DNA of 64,000 bases from Mucilaginibacter arboris (GTDB taxonomy: Bacteria; Bacteroidota; Bacteroidia; Sphingobacteriales; Sphingobacteriaceae), in the NCBI RefSeq assembly GCF_009754915.1, contig NZ_WPIK01000003.1, positions 186,001 to 250,000 of the forward strand, given 5' to 3'. Under the pieces are notes generated by a model that was given only the letters and a program-made list of their open reading frames with translations, was not told the DNA's origin and searched no databases. A program made the position numbers and the translations under genes. Below, in pieces: positions 17,354 to 28,453 of the stretch (its first letter is position 1; the number at the start of each line of letters is the position of its first letter).

Positions 17354-20300
17354 ATGAGATACTCTTTTGCACTTTTTTTGATAGCAGTTATTGGTTTTTT
17401 AACACCTGCTGTAGGGCAGCAAATAAACCTTGCCTTACATAAACCGGTAACCGCAACATCAGAAGATAAACAATACCCGGCGAAGAATGTGGTTGATGGC
17501 ATTATCAACCGAAAATCTAAATGGATGACCAGCAGCGGTAAAGCGCCGCATATACTGGAAATAGACCTGCAAAAATATTGCAATATCAATGAAGTTGATG
17601 TTTATACAGGTATCCCAGAAGCAGAACGTACGCCTGCAGAAACTACACAGGCTGCAGGTTTCTGGTCGGCAAAAAATTTCAGGATGCAGTATTGGGACGA
17701 TTCCAACTGGACTGATTTTCCCAACGCAGAAGTGTTAGAGAACAGGCTGGTCCATGTAAAGTTTACATTCAGCCCGGTAATTACTACGTACAAGGTGAGG
17801 TTTGTTTGTGATGATGGCGAACCCATCAATATAATGGAAATAGAAGTATTAGGTACCGAAGCTCCGAATATGCCCCTTCCGCCGCAAATTACTTCGAATA
17901 TCAAAGTTGTTCCAAATATGGCTGATAAAGATGCCTCGATAACAGTTAATCCGCAGGTAGTAGGCAAATCATTAAAGTTTGTAGGTTACAACCAGGGTTA
18001 TTTTTTTCCGGGCAGCAATGTATCGGGCTGGCTCGAATATTCCAATATTAATTCTGTACGCGTTTGGGCTACCATGAATGCCTTTGTACCCGAAAATTCG
18101 GTAAACATTAATAATAACCTGAAGGATGTTCAGGAATTTGACCGGTTGAAAAACGAGCTCAGGCAAAGCCCGGAAAAAAACCGGTTTATACAATGGAACA
18201 AGCTTTATCCCTTGTACACTAAAATGGATTCATCGTCCACCAATGCCATGGTGTTTAATTATACCCTGGCAGAGTTAAAGCGGCTGCATATACAGGCCTT
18301 GCTACAGATGAACACCAATGATTTTAATGATACCTGGGGCAATAAATGGAAACAATGGCAGCGTTTTTATGCACTGGCCTACTATGCGGCAAAAACAGGC
18401 GACGTTACGATGTTTGCCATGCAGAACGAGCCCAACCATGTGGCTTCGGGGCCGATGAAATTAAACCAGTGGATAGGAGGGATGCAGATCGTCTCAGACG
18501 CGGTGCATTGTGCCGTGCAGGATGTGAACAAAAAATACGGCAAAAACTTACAGGCCAAATTTGTCGGCCCTGTTACTGCCGGCCAGAATACAGACTGGTG
18601 GGCAGGTGTTATCAAAGCTATCCGTACCGATTATCATGGCAAGCAGATTGACCACGACCTGATCGATATTTTTTCTACCCACTCTTATAACTCGCCTGCT
18701 GCAGGTTATGTAACACGTGTAAATAATATCCGCAAGGTTATTACCGATAATCATCCTTTAGGAAATCCGCTGCCTATTGTTTTTACCGAAATTGGCCGTT
18801 GGATGAATGCTTACCTGATCGATAAAGAAGAAACCATGGATTCGCCATCCTTGTTTACCGAATGGGCAGGCATTTATGCCAACAACATGAACAATGGCGC
18901 TTATGGCATGTGGGCTTTTAAGTTTGCCAACACCGCCAGCGAAACTTATCCCAGGGGAATAAAATCTGGCCATCATTTAACCTGGCAAGGCAGGCGGATT
19001 GTGGAAGATGCTTATACCGATCTGGCATTGGGGAAACATGTTAAAGCAAGTTCTGAATCGGCACAATGGCCTGCTAAAAACATTACCGATGGCAATAAGT
19101 CAGATCTTTCCGCCTGGCATTCAGATTCCACGTCAGCAGAAAAATGGCTGGAGATCGACCTGGGTAAAACACAAAAGCTGGGAAGCGCCGTAATGTACAC
19201 GGGTTCGGCAGCAGGCGTATTTACCGGGCCAGACCGGGTTAAAAAATTCAAATTACAATACTGGGCAAATAATACCTGGAAAGATATTCCCGGTACCGAG
19301 GAGAAAAACTGCAAATATGTGCAGGTTTTCCAGCAGTTTAAGCAGGCCGTTACTACCGATAAGATCAGATGGGTAAGTACTGATGCCGGGGTTGTAAAAG
19401 TAAGGGAGATCAAAGTTTTTGCAGCGGATGACGGGCCGTCGTCAAAACCAGATTTTAATATATCCGGCATACAGCGTACCGGCGAAGTGGTAAGGTTATT
19501 TGCAAAAGGGTTTAAAAACGAATTGCCGCTGCTTCAAACACAATCAACCATTACGGATAGCGGCCTGGATACTTATACTTCTTATGACCAGGAAAAGCAG
19601 ACCTATTATATGTGGCTGGTACAGCGCGGCCTGTTTGATTATCATTTAAATATTAACCTGGCCGGCCTGCCAATTGAGGCCGGAACACCAGTTATAGCCG
19701 AAACTGTTGGACCCCGCAGTTATGGCGAAGTAACAGGAATTTATCCTGTACCTAATGATAAAAACATCCGCCTCAACCTGGGGCAGCAAAGCGTAACATT
19801 GCTGACGATAACCGCACAAGCATCTAATAAACAAATTATACCGCCTGTAGCAGACGCTTTTGTAGCAGGTGGAAAAATGGCCAAAAAAAACTTTGGTACA
19901 GTCCAAACATTGCAAGTGGCGCTGAATGCTTCAAAACCTGAAAACAACCGCGTAAGTTATCTGGATTTTAAAATACCGGCGGCAAAAATTTCAGGTGCGA
20001 AAAGGATCATATTAAGGGTGAACGGTAAAGTAGATCAGGGTGTAGCTCCATTCCGCCTGCATGTGTATGGTATTCCGGGAAAAGTTTGGGAGCAGCAAAA
20101 ATTAAACTGGACAAATGCACCGCTGCTCGACCCGAAAGAAGCATTGATCACGATGTTGGGCAACAGGCTTTTGTAGCAGGCGAACTGGCTTTTGATAATC
20201 AAAACAAATATCATAGCCTTGATGTAACCGATATGCTTAAAAAACATGTTAAGGATAATATAACATTTGTTTTGGTTCGGGAGACACGCGAATTAGGTGA

Positions 20301-20391
20301 TGATAGCGACAAGGGGCGGCAAGTGCTTATCGGTTCAATGGAAGGCGTAAACAAACCTCAGCTTGAAATCTGGTCAGGCGATAAGAAATAA
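17354..20391 (+). pseudogene. Clan GH-A-like hydrolase with two F5/8C modules, frameshifted near its end
   Basis: The intact frame runs to TAG 20174-20176 (940 residues); the missing end continues in another frame to TAA 20391 (HDVGQQAFVAGELAF through LEIWSGDKK), so a single-base loss near 20140-20150 is likely. Architecture: signal peptide (to VGQQ), F5/8 type C module (about 25-165), a TIM-barrel-like catalytic region (about 190-560) with Glu359 in MQNEPNHV and Glu479 in VFTEIGRW as candidate acid/base and nucleophile, a second F5/8C module (about 565-700), and a DNRLRE-like beta module that carries the frameshift. The barrel resembles GH39/GH30-like clan GH-A enzymes, but I cannot assign the family. 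Since only the last accessory module is hit, activity may survive. Confidence 0.8.
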
Positions 20392-20428
20392 TGCGAAACG
20401 GATTGAGCTTTTAGGAAACCTGTTTTAG

Positions 20429-20484
20429 ATGCTTCTTTTATCGATGTAAAAAAACAAACACCTTTTACGGCATAAAAGAAGCAT
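20429..20484. repeat. Paired repeat unit (shortest, 56 bp)
   Basis: Left arm ATGCTTCTTTTATCGATGTA, right arm ACGGCATAAAAGAAGCAT ending 20484. Only the tips match; the cores are unlike each other (TCGATG against TGCCG). Confidence 0.86.
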
Positions 20485-20510
20485 TGCCGTTTTATTTTAG
20501 CTTCCGTGCA

Positions 20511-20534
20511 ATGCTTCTTTTATCACCCTAAAAA
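20511..20534. repeat. Single repeat arm
   Basis: ATGCTTCTTTTATCACCCTA at 20511, between two paired units. Confidence 0.83.
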
Positions 20535-20572
20535 TGGTGAAGCTGTTTGATTTTATTCCGGGAAAAATGCTG

Positions 20573-20669
20573 ATGCTTCTTTTAGCACTATAAAATTGGT
20601 GTTTACCAATTTCTGTAAATACAAAAGGCCATTGCGCTTACTGATTTTTTTAGGGGATAAAAGAAGCAT
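20573..20669. repeat. Paired repeat unit
   Basis: Left arm ATGCTTCTTTTAGCACTATA at 20573; right arm TTAGGGGATAAAAGAAGCAT ending 20669. Right flank CAAAGTTTAAAACGC resembles the outer arm of other units. Confidence 0.86.
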
Positions 20670-20739
20670 CGCCAATAATTGGAACAAAGTTTAAAACGCT
20701 TTTTAAGGAAAAAGAATTGGGCCGTTTTTTCTTTGTACG

Positions 20740-20761
20740 TTCTTTTGCTTGATCAAAAGAA
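20740..20761. repeat. TTCTTTTG...CAAAAGAA hairpin of a second repeat type
   Basis: 8-bp arms around CTTGAT, followed by AACAAAAATCAAG and a GC-rich stretch. Similar hairpins are, from memory, common between genes in Pedobacter-like genomes. It may act as a terminator for the two convergent genes. Confidence 0.6.
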
Positions 20762-20902
20762 ACAAAAATCAAGCATTTCGGATTGCCTCCCGGGCGAAAT
20801 GCAGCCCTGCGCGCCTGGGTTGCTATCGTTCTAACGGCTATCGTTCCGGGTGGCGTTTTTTAATCCTTTTAACGTTGCAGGATTTGCACCCAATCATCAC
20901 CC

Positions 20903-23900
20903 TTATTTTGTGTTTGAGTGCTGTGTATATTCTTTAGGTGTATAGCCAAACTGCTCTTTAAAGCACTTTCTGAAGTAGTCCACATCCATAAAGCCAACCA
21001 TATAAGCCACTTCGCTTACGTTAAATTTATTTTGCCCCAGCAGCTGTGCTGCTCTTTTTATACGTACACTTCGGATAAATTCAATTGCTGTCTGGTTAGT
21101 GAGGGCCTTCATTTTTCGATACAGAGTGGCCCTGCTCATTCCTATTTCTTTGCCCAGTTCTTCTACCGTTAAGCTTGGTTCCGCAAGGTTTGCCTCTATA
21201 AAATTCATCACTTTTGATAAGAACTTTTCGTCTGGCGAGGTAATGGCCACGTTTTGGGGCTGCAGGCTAATTTCCTTGCTATACCTGTCACGCAGTTTCT
21301 TCCTGGATTCCACCAGGTTACGTACCCTTGCTTCCAGGATATTTACGCTGAAGGGTTTGGTAATGTAATCATCAGCGCCGGTTTCCAGCCCTTCTATCTT
21401 GAATATCAGCGGTGTGCGTGCAGAAAGTAAAATAACCGGAATGTGGCTGGTGCGAATATCAGATTTAATCTTATTGCAGAGTACAGTACCATTCATTTCG
21501 GGCATCATAACATCGCTTATAATAATATCCGGGATGATCTCAATCGCTGTTTCCCATCCTTTTAAACCGTTTGGCGCTGTATAAACCTGATAATTGTTCG
21601 TAAAGATATGGGCAATAAAGTTCAAAACATCTATATTGTCCTCTATCACTAACATCAGTGGCTTATCTGTACTTTCTGTAGCGGTTTCTGCTGTATAAAT
21701 TAAGGATTGTTCGGGGTTTAAGCCTGATTGATAATACTGGGCGATATTCTCGCTATCCCTAATATCAGGGTTAATTTCCTCTGGTTTTAAATGTTGGCTG
21801 CCCAAAGGCAGTTGTACTGTAAAACACGTATAACCCCTCGCTTCCGCTGTTGCTACCGAACTTTTAACCGTTAGTTTGCCATGGTGCAGTTCTACTAAAC
21901 CCTTTGAAAAAGACAAGCCGATGCCGGTGCCGCTTACACTGAGGCGGGGATCGCTAAAATGGTTAAAGCATTCAAATATTTTATCTAAATTTTGCCCTGG
22001 TATGCCCTGTCCGTTGTCTTCCACATCAATAAAAACATAATCGTTATCCGTTTTGATATGGAGGGCAATCTTTCCGCCTTCAGGTGTGAATTTTAAAGCG
22101 TTTGAAAGCAGGTTATATAATATTTTTTCCAGTTTGTCCCTGTCAAAAAATACCTTTATTTCTTCCTGCTTACTGTTTAATTTAAAGCTGATCTTCTTTG
22201 ATCTGGCATAAGCTTCAAAGGCAATAAATATCTCCTTTACAAAGCTTACGATATTTCCTTCTGCTGCCTGGAGGTTCATGTTCCCTGATTCAAACTTTCT
22301 GAAATCAAGCAATTGGTTGATCAAACGGATCAGCCTTTCTCCGTTGCGCTGCATCAGCATCAACTGGTTCTGGATCTTGTTGTTCCCTTCATTCAGGGCA
22401 ACCAGTTTTTCAAGCGGGGCAAGTATAAGGGTTAAAGGTGTTTTGATCTCGTGCGAAATATTGGTAAAAAAGGTTAGTTTACGCTGCGACAGCTCCTGGT
22501 CCTTTTCATGGCTCAGGTGTTCAAACACCAGTTCATTTTTTAACCGGGCGGTTTTTAACGAATAATAATAAAAAGCATAAAGCAAAGAGCCAATTAGGAG
22601 TGCGTAAATTAAATACGCCCACCATGTTTTCCACCAGGGCGGCAGCACGATCAGTTTTATTGATTTTATGTTTTTATTCCACAAGCCATCATTATTAGCT
22701 GCTTTTACTTTAAAAATATAGGTTCCGGCGTTTAGGTTAGTATAAGTAGCCATGCGCTGGCTGCCTACATAATGCCAGTCTTCATCGCCCCTGAAGCCCT
22801 CCATTTTATAGGCGTACTGGTTTTTATCGGGGTTGATGTAATTTAATGCGGCAAATTTAAAACTGATAAAGCCCTGGTCATAAGTAAGGGTAATTTCATT
22901 GGTTTCGTTGATCTGGTTTTTTAGGGGCGAATCCTCATCTTCTGGTGTTACAGTTTTGTTTCGGATCAAAAAATCAGTAAACACTACAGGCGGTTTAAAA
23001 GCGTTCACGTTAATTTGATCAGGGTCAAAGTAACTGATGCCATTGATACCACCAAAAAGCAGCGCACCGTTATCATCTTTTGCAGTAGAGTTGGATGAGA
23101 ACTGGTTGCTTTGCAGGCCATCGGCAACCGAATAATTACTGATGATCAAATCATCATTTTTAAAAGGTAAACGGAAGCGCTTGAAATGAATTTTAGACAA
23201 GCCCTTGTTAGTGCTTACCCAAAAGTTGCCATCTTTGTCCTGGTTAATGGCATGTAACCACGTCATTTGTTAATCCTTCCTTTTCGTCAATCGCATAAAA
23301 CCGTCGGTTTTTACGGTCAAAATAGGTAAGGCCGCCGCCTTCTGTGCCTATCCATAAACGTTGTTTTGAATCTAAAAATAAGGTTAGGACCGAATTGTAT
23401 TGTAGGCTAAATTTGTCTGAACTATTATACTTAAATTGCGTAAATTTCCTGGTATTAGTGTCAAAATAGTTGATGCCGCGCTGTGTACCTATCCAGTAGG
23501 CGTTTTGGTCAACATCTTTCAATATAGATGATATATTGTTGCTGCTGATGCCATGTACATCCTTGCTGTTATGTGTATAACTGGTAATCCTGCCCTTCGG
23601 GTTCATAAATTGAAGCCCGGCCCCGTTGGTGCCTATCCATAAGCCGTTATCTGTGGCAGACAGGGCATAGATCTGGTTTTCGCCAGGATTAGGATTGCTT
23701 GCCAAAGACCTGTAAACGGTTACCATATGGGTCTTTACATTAAAATTCGCTAATCCATCAAAAGCCCCAACCCATATATTTCCATTTTGATCTTTACAAA
23801 GCGATTTGACATTATTGCTGATCAGCTTTTTTTGCTGATCTAAAATAGGGTACGACTGGTACAGGTTTTTTTTACGGTCTATATAGTTCAATCCTCCGCC

Positions 23901-25091
23901 TTCTGTGCCTACCCAAAATGTACCGTTACCATTATTTAAAATACTGCTCACTACCCTATGGCTTAAGCCTGGGCGGGTGCCGATAGCTTCGGCAAATGAT
24001 GTGAAATTATTACTTCCTGCATAAAAAATGTTAACCCCTCCTGCAAAGGTGCCAAGCCAGATATTCCCTGACCTGTCTTTGATGATAGACCTTACAGAGT
24101 TATGGCTTAACCCATCGGGATCATATTTATCGTATTTATAATTACTGAAACGTCCGTCTTTCAAAATACTAAGCCCTTCACGCGTTCCCATCCAGATTTC
24201 GTTGTCATCAACCATAAATATATCCCTTACAGTATTGCTCAGCAAACTGTTTGTACCGTTTGCCTGCTGCCGGTAGTTTATACAAGTGTTTTTTTCGGGG
24301 TTATAATTAAATACGCCACCGGTTTCTGTGGCTATCCAGTAATTGCCTTTTTTATCCTGTTTAATAGCGCGGATAGCGCTGCCTGTTAACTTACTGTCCT
24401 GTTGCAACACGGGTGGAGCGGGTAAGTATCGCCGTTTGCCGGTATCAAAAAAACTTAAGCCCTTGCTGGTGCCAACCCAAAGCATGCCTCTGTTGTCTTC
24501 GTAAATAGTTTGCACTTTTTTATTAGCGGTACCGGGCCCGTCGTTTTCTGAAAGATAGCTGATAAACATTTTATTAACAGGATCGTAAAGCTTTAAACCG
24601 TTATAAGTAGCTACCCAGATATTGGCTTTTTTATCTTGCAGAAAGGCAGTTATATAATCGTTTGCTTCTGATGAACTTTTAGAGATGGTATAGATATGGC
24701 TAAACCGGTTGTGGTTACGGTCGAAGAAGTTTATACCATCCGAAGTGCCTATCCATAAATTTCCCTGATTATCCTCCAATAAGGCATTGATCTGACTGTT
24801 GCTTAAACTGTTTTTATCATTAACATTATGCTTGTAAATAGTAAATTCGTAACCGTCATACTTATTTAAGCCATCTTCTGTACCTATCCAGATAAACCCT
24901 TCGCGGTCCTGTAAAATGCAGTAAACAGTGTTTTGCGAAAGGCCGTTGTTAATGGTAAGATGTTTAAATACAGCTTTTGGAGATTGGGGAAAACCATAAG
25001 AAACCAAGCCGCATAAAAAGACGGCAGTATAAACCAGCCGGCATATATAAACATACATACAGCTTTTTTTAGTTAAACAAGATGGTCTCAA
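20903..25091 (-). pseudogene. Hybrid two-component system regulator (HTCS), split by a frameshift
   Basis: Two overlapping frames make one HTCS of about 1,395 residues. The first part (23244-25091) has an N-terminal membrane/signal segment and at least ten propeller repeats of the GLSQNTVYCILQDREGFIWIGT type, stopping after GLTNDVVTCH. The second (20903-23266) resumes with HAINQDKDGNFWVSTNKGLS, then a Y_Y_Y domain, one transmembrane helix (WWAYLIYALLIGSLLYAFYYY), HisKA (FFTNISHEIKTPLTL), HATPase (NALKFTPEGG, GTGIGLSF), a receiver with DVMMPEMNG and an AraC-type DNA-binding domain. HTCS proteins sense a periplasmic oligosaccharide and activate their PUL. The site near 23250-23266 has no homopolymer. 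If the shift is real, the sensor and effector halves are separated and induction is probably lost. Confidence 0.88.
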
Positions 25092-25175
25092 AATAACAGG
25101 TTTATAAAGGAAACAGTTATACTAAGATAGCCAAATTTTAGAAGCTGTTTAAATTTATCTCCCCAAAAAATTGTA

Positions 25176-25269
25176 ATGCTTCTTTTATCATCTAAAAATT
25201 ATCGTTTGTGTCTATATCTGTGAAAAAGATTAGAAAGCCTCCCTGGTTTTTGTATGGTAAAAGAAGTAT
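25176..25269. repeat. Paired repeat unit upstream of the HTCS
   Basis: Left arm ATGCTTCTTTTATCATCTAA at 25176; right arm GTATGGTAAAAGAAGTAT ending 25269. Left outer flank GAAGCTGTTTAAATTT at 25141-25156 matches the outer arm seen at 50271. Confidence 0.86.
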
Positions 25270-25372
25270 TAAGATTGCTTCTTTAAATAACATAAGAACT
25301 TAAATATTATTAGAACTTTATCAGAACTAATGTACATTACTCCCTGTAAATCAGGACGGCGTAAGGTTGCTG

Positions 25373-26584
25373 TTACTGCTTATTCAAAGCCTTGTACCTC
25401 AGCATGGCTTCAACAAAGTAATAGTCTGCATAGGTTAAAGGCACATCAACCTCAGAATTTTTTGGAAGATGGCCAACGCTGTGCTTTAAAATATACCCGC
25501 CATTAGTACCATACGTAGCTTTATATTGCGGTGATGACAAAGTACGGATAATGGTTTCGGCTGTTTCCAGGTACTTTTTAGAATTTGCAGCATTTGTATA
25601 GCCGGCCAGCTCAATAAAAGCAGAAGCCATAATTGCAGCGGCTGATGCATCGCGATAAGCATCTGGTATATTGGGGGCGTTATAATCCCAGTAAGGCACT
25701 TTATCAGAGGGTAAGTTTGGATGATTGAGAATAAATGCCGCAATATGATCTGCCTGGGCCAGGTATTTAGGGTCCTTCGTATAACCGTACATCATGGTAA
25801 AGCCATACAAGCCCCAGCTTTGTCCCCTTGCCCATGCTGATTCATCAGCAGCGCCCTGGGCAGTTTGTTTTTTGATGACAGCACCGGTTTCCGGATTATA
25901 AATTACCAAGTGATAAGAACTATAATCCGGCCTAAAATGATTTTTCATCGTGGTATTGGCATGTGCTATGGCAATTTTAGCATAAGTAGAATCGCCGCTG
26001 GCTTTGGTAGCCCACATCAGCAGTTCTAAGTTCATCATATTATCTATGATTACCCTAAACTGGCCCGGAGCCGAATTCCATGACAGGATACAGCCCACAT
26101 TCTTGTTAAAGCGTGTGGATAGTGATTTGGCACTGTTTAAAAGTATATTCTTGTAAGCGTTATCAGGATCAATACGGTAAGCGTTACCATAGCTGCAATA
26201 CATCATAAAACCAATATCGTGCGATCCGGTATTGTGCTGTTCTTTTTCCAGCAGCTTTAATTTTTTCAGGGCATCTTGTTTTAAAACATTGGCATTTGTT
26301 GCTCCATATAAATACCATAAAGTTCCCGGCACAAATCCGCTGGTCCAATATTCAGAGGAGCTGTTTATCCATTTACCATTTTTGCTAAAGCTGCGCGGCA
26401 AACTATCCGCAGGGGTATGATCAATTAAAAACTGATATTGTGCGTCAGCATCCTTTAAATTTTTGTAGATCAGCTTTATTATTTCAGGTTTAGTTGTAAA
26501 ATGCGATTTTTTTTGTGCTAAGCTGTTTAATGCAGATATGTTTAGAGCTGCGAACAATAATAATATTAAAGATCTGTTTTCCAT
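25373..26584 (-). CDS. GH88 unsaturated glucuronyl/galacturonyl hydrolase
   Basis: 403 residues with a signal peptide (LILLLFAALNISALNSLAQ) and a GH88 (alpha/alpha)6 barrel. It keeps the two family Asp residues: Asp123 in SHDIGFMMY and Asp181 in IDNMMNLELL. Other conserved pieces are EYWTSGFVPGTLWYLYG, ADESAWARGQSWGLYGF and YRDASAAAIMASAFIEL. GH88 enzymes hydrate the double bond left by polysaccharide lyases and release unsaturated uronic acid from oligosaccharides, so the substrate of this PUL should contain uronic acid. No lyase is present in the window, so it must be supplied from elsewhere. A repeat unit lies 38 bp upstream. Confidence 0.94.
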   Translation of the reverse strand: MENRSLILLLFAALNISALNSLAQKKSHFTTKPEIIKLIYKNLKDADAQYQFLIDHTPADSLPRSFSKNGKWINSSSEYWTSGFVPGTLWYLYGATNANVLKQDALKKLKLLEKEQHNTGSHDIGFMMYCSYGNAYRIDPDNAYKNILLNSAKSLSTRFNKNVGCILSWNSAPGQFRVIIDNMMNLELLMWATKASGDSTYAKIAIAHANTTMKNHFRPDYSSYHLVIYNPETGAVIKKQTAQGAADESAWARGQSWGLYGFTMMYGYTKDPKYLAQADHIAAFILNHPNLPSDKVPYWDYNAPNIPDAYRDASAAAIMASAFIELAGYTNAANSKKYLETAETIIRTLSSPQYKATYGTNGGYILKHSVGHLPKNSEVDVPLTYADYYFVEAMLRYKALNKQ

Positions 26585-26621
26585 GTCAGTGCTTTTTTAA
26601 ATTTTATCCGATCTGTTTTAC

Positions 26622-26712
26622 ATACTTCTTTTATCACCTAAAAAACCATATCCTAACTTTGCATTTTTGGGTTACTGCAGCAGTGCCAATTTTTAAGGTG
26701 CTAAAAGAAGCA
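26622..26712. repeat. Paired repeat unit upstream of GH88
   Basis: Left arm ATACTTCTTTTATCACC at 26622, right arm AAGGTGCTAAAAGAAGCAC ending 26712. Both tips differ by one base from the consensus. The left flank TTTAAATTTTATCCGATCTG aligns with the flank at 50279-50300. Confidence 0.84.
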
Positions 26713-26773
26713 CCGCGATTTTGAAAACCTGTGGTTCGAACAGCTTTTAAACTTTTTTTTGCTTTGTGTTGAT

Positions 26774-28006
26774 TTAATCATCCGCATGGTCAATAGGCAC
26801 TTCAAGCCCTTTCCATATTTTTTTTGCTGTCCAGTCCATATCCGCTCCCTGCCATAACAAATCTGTTGAGGGCAAGCCCAGTATTAAAAAAGCTTCTGAG
26901 CAAAGATAAAGGCTGCCTGTAGAGATATAAGCTTCACCAATATCAGGCTGATGGCCGTAAATGCCAATTTGCAGCCATCCTTTTTTATCAAAAGTCCCTG
27001 GCGCTTCCACCTGTTTTTTTATAACGGTGTAAAGGGCAGCACGGACTTGCTGGGGCTTAATTTCTTTATCCAATGCGTGCATCAGCGCTATTTTTGAAAG
27101 TAACTGAAACACCCCAAAACGATAGGACAAGGAGCGGCCGATAGGCGGATAAGTGCCTTCCGGAGAGATGAGGCGTTCCTGTACCGCAGCGTACCGTTTC
27201 GACCGGCTTAATATCAGGTCATAGGTTTCTTGCTGCGTTTTGTCCTGTGCAGCCCAGGTTTGCAATACTTCCAGCAGCATAGGCTGTATCACAAAGCTGT
27301 TGTAATAATCCCAATGAAAATTGGGGCCGTCTCCGTAAGCGCCATCGCCTTTATACCAAAGTAAATGAGATTTAATGGCATAATCCATACGCATCCTGTC
27401 GCCCGATTGATCAAAACGCATTAAGGCTGCTTCAATAGTAGCGCTAAACAACAGCCAGTTGGAGTAGGAGGGGGTAATAATCCGTGATGACTTTAAAGCG
27501 GTAATCACGTTGCTTTTGGTCTTATTGTCCAGCCTGTCCCAAAGTTGATGGGGCGCCCTTAATAAAGCCTGCGACAGGAAGGCAGCGTCCACCACTGGTT
27601 GCCTTCCCTGGTTAAAGTTCATAAAATCAGGTGCCGCAGGATCGGTTGCATTATGCAGGCAGATGACTGCCAGGTCTATATATTTTTTACGCAGCTTTCC
27701 TTCCATGGTTTGGTCGGGGCCAAGTTCCAGCCAGGGTGCCATGCCAGAAAGCAAGCGCCCAAACGCCTCCAAATGTGTGCTCATTCTGTTATGGTCTGGT
27801 GTTTTGGCTTCAACAGGCATCAGCTTCTTCAACTCGTTTTTGCTTAACGCATTTAATACCGGGTCTGCAATACGGGTTAAAGTTTGAATAAGGTATTGCC
27901 GTTCCCTTACGGCATCTGCAGAAGAATCAGCTAAAGCGTGTGCTTGTAATGGTTGCCAACCAAGTATCAGGAGCATGATTACAGCTATTTGTTGCAGTAT
28001 TTTCAT
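26774..28006 (-). CDS. DUF2264 family protein, possible glycoside hydrolase
   Basis: 410 residues with a signal peptide (IAVIMLLILGWQPLQAHA). DUF2264 landmarks: TRIADPVLNALSKNELKKLMP, HLEAFGRLLSGMAPWLEL, NWLLFSATIEAALMRF, WYKGDGAYGDGPNFHWDYYNSFVIQPMLLEVL and PPIGRSLSYRFGVFQLL. The helical pattern fits an (alpha/alpha)-barrel. From memory, some DUF2264 proteins are classed as GH154 beta-glucuronidases; next to GH88 this would suit removal of uronic acid, but the activity here is unproven. It lies on the same strand as GH88 with 189 bp between them. Confidence 0.82.
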   Translation of the reverse strand: MKILQQIAVIMLLILGWQPLQAHALADSSADAVRERQYLIQTLTRIADPVLNALSKNELKKLMPVEAKTPDHNRMSTHLEAFGRLLSGMAPWLELGPDQTMEGKLRKKYIDLAVICLHNATDPAAPDFMNFNQGRQPVVDAAFLSQALLRAPHQLWDRLDNKTKSNVITALKSSRIITPSYSNWLLFSATIEAALMRFDQSGDRMRMDYAIKSHLLWYKGDGAYGDGPNFHWDYYNSFVIQPMLLEVLQTWAAQDKTQQETYDLILSRSKRYAAVQERLISPEGTYPPIGRSLSYRFGVFQLLSKIALMHALDKEIKPQQVRAALYTVIKKQVEAPGTFDKKGWLQIGIYGHQPDIGEAYISTGSLYLCSEAFLILGLPSTDLLWQGADMDWTAKKIWKGLEVPIDHADD

Positions 28007-28120
28007 AAAAGATGGATGTTAAATTTAGTAATAGCTGTAACAGCTAATGGTACTTTTTGCATTCATTATTAAATTGTACCCGCTTTAAAAGCGGTTTAAA
28101 TTCTGTTCCAATTATTGCCG

Positions 28121-28144
28121 ATGCTTCTTTTATCACCTAAAAAT
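28121..28144. repeat. Single repeat arm upstream of the DUF2264 gene
   Basis: ATGCTTCTTTTATCACCTAA at 28121, preceded by the outer-arm-like AGCGGTTTAAATTCTGTTCC at 28090-28109. Confidence 0.85.
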
Positions 28145-28190
28145 CATTAAGGCCATTTGCTTTTGATAGGTGAAGCAAGAGGTTTTGCCC

Positions 28191-28282
28191 ATGCTTCTTT
28201 TACCGGGTAAAAATTGGTGTTTTGCATCCATTTAAATCAATCAAAAAACAAAGCCAGCATTTTTGTGTGCTAAAAGAAGCAT
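28191..28282. repeat. Paired repeat unit
   Basis: Left arm ATGCTTCTTTTACCGGGTAA at 28191; right arm GTGTGCTAAAAGAAGCAT ending 28282. The right flank (28283-28325, AAAAAAGAGGGCCGG then AATTTGAACAACTT) is the complement of the left flank at 5535-5576. Confidence 0.87.
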
Positions 28283-28336
28283 CAGCCTAAAAAAGAGGGC
28301 CGGAAGAAAAATTTGAACAACTTATTTTTTATGTTT

Positions 28337-28453
28337 TTACATCGTTTGCACGCTCATGTTAATGATATTAGGAAAATAACCTCCTTGAAAATCTTTTGCT
28401 TCTATAGAAAATCCATCTGTACTTGAAGCGGATGTACTGGTGTAGATATATTT
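28337..28453 (-). pseudogene. Possible C-terminal remnant of an unidentified gene
   Basis: About 38 open codons ending SIEAKDFQGGYFPNIIN then SVQTM and TAA. There is no start codon at the 5' side; a stop lies just upstream at 28454-28456. It could be chance. Confidence 0.25.

Larger units (their letters stand above)
20392..20902. other. Repeat-rich convergent gap
   Basis: 511 bp between two genes pointing toward each other. It holds five repeat arms (units 20429-20484 and 20573-20669, single arm 20511), a separate hairpin at 20740-20761, and a more GC-rich tail around 20790-20860. No gene is seen. Confidence 0.8.

Noticed and set aside
20903-25091. Two independent adjacent genes in place of a split HTCS
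   Set aside because: The domain order is continuous, the overlap is only 23 bp, and the last propeller repeat is divided between the two frames.
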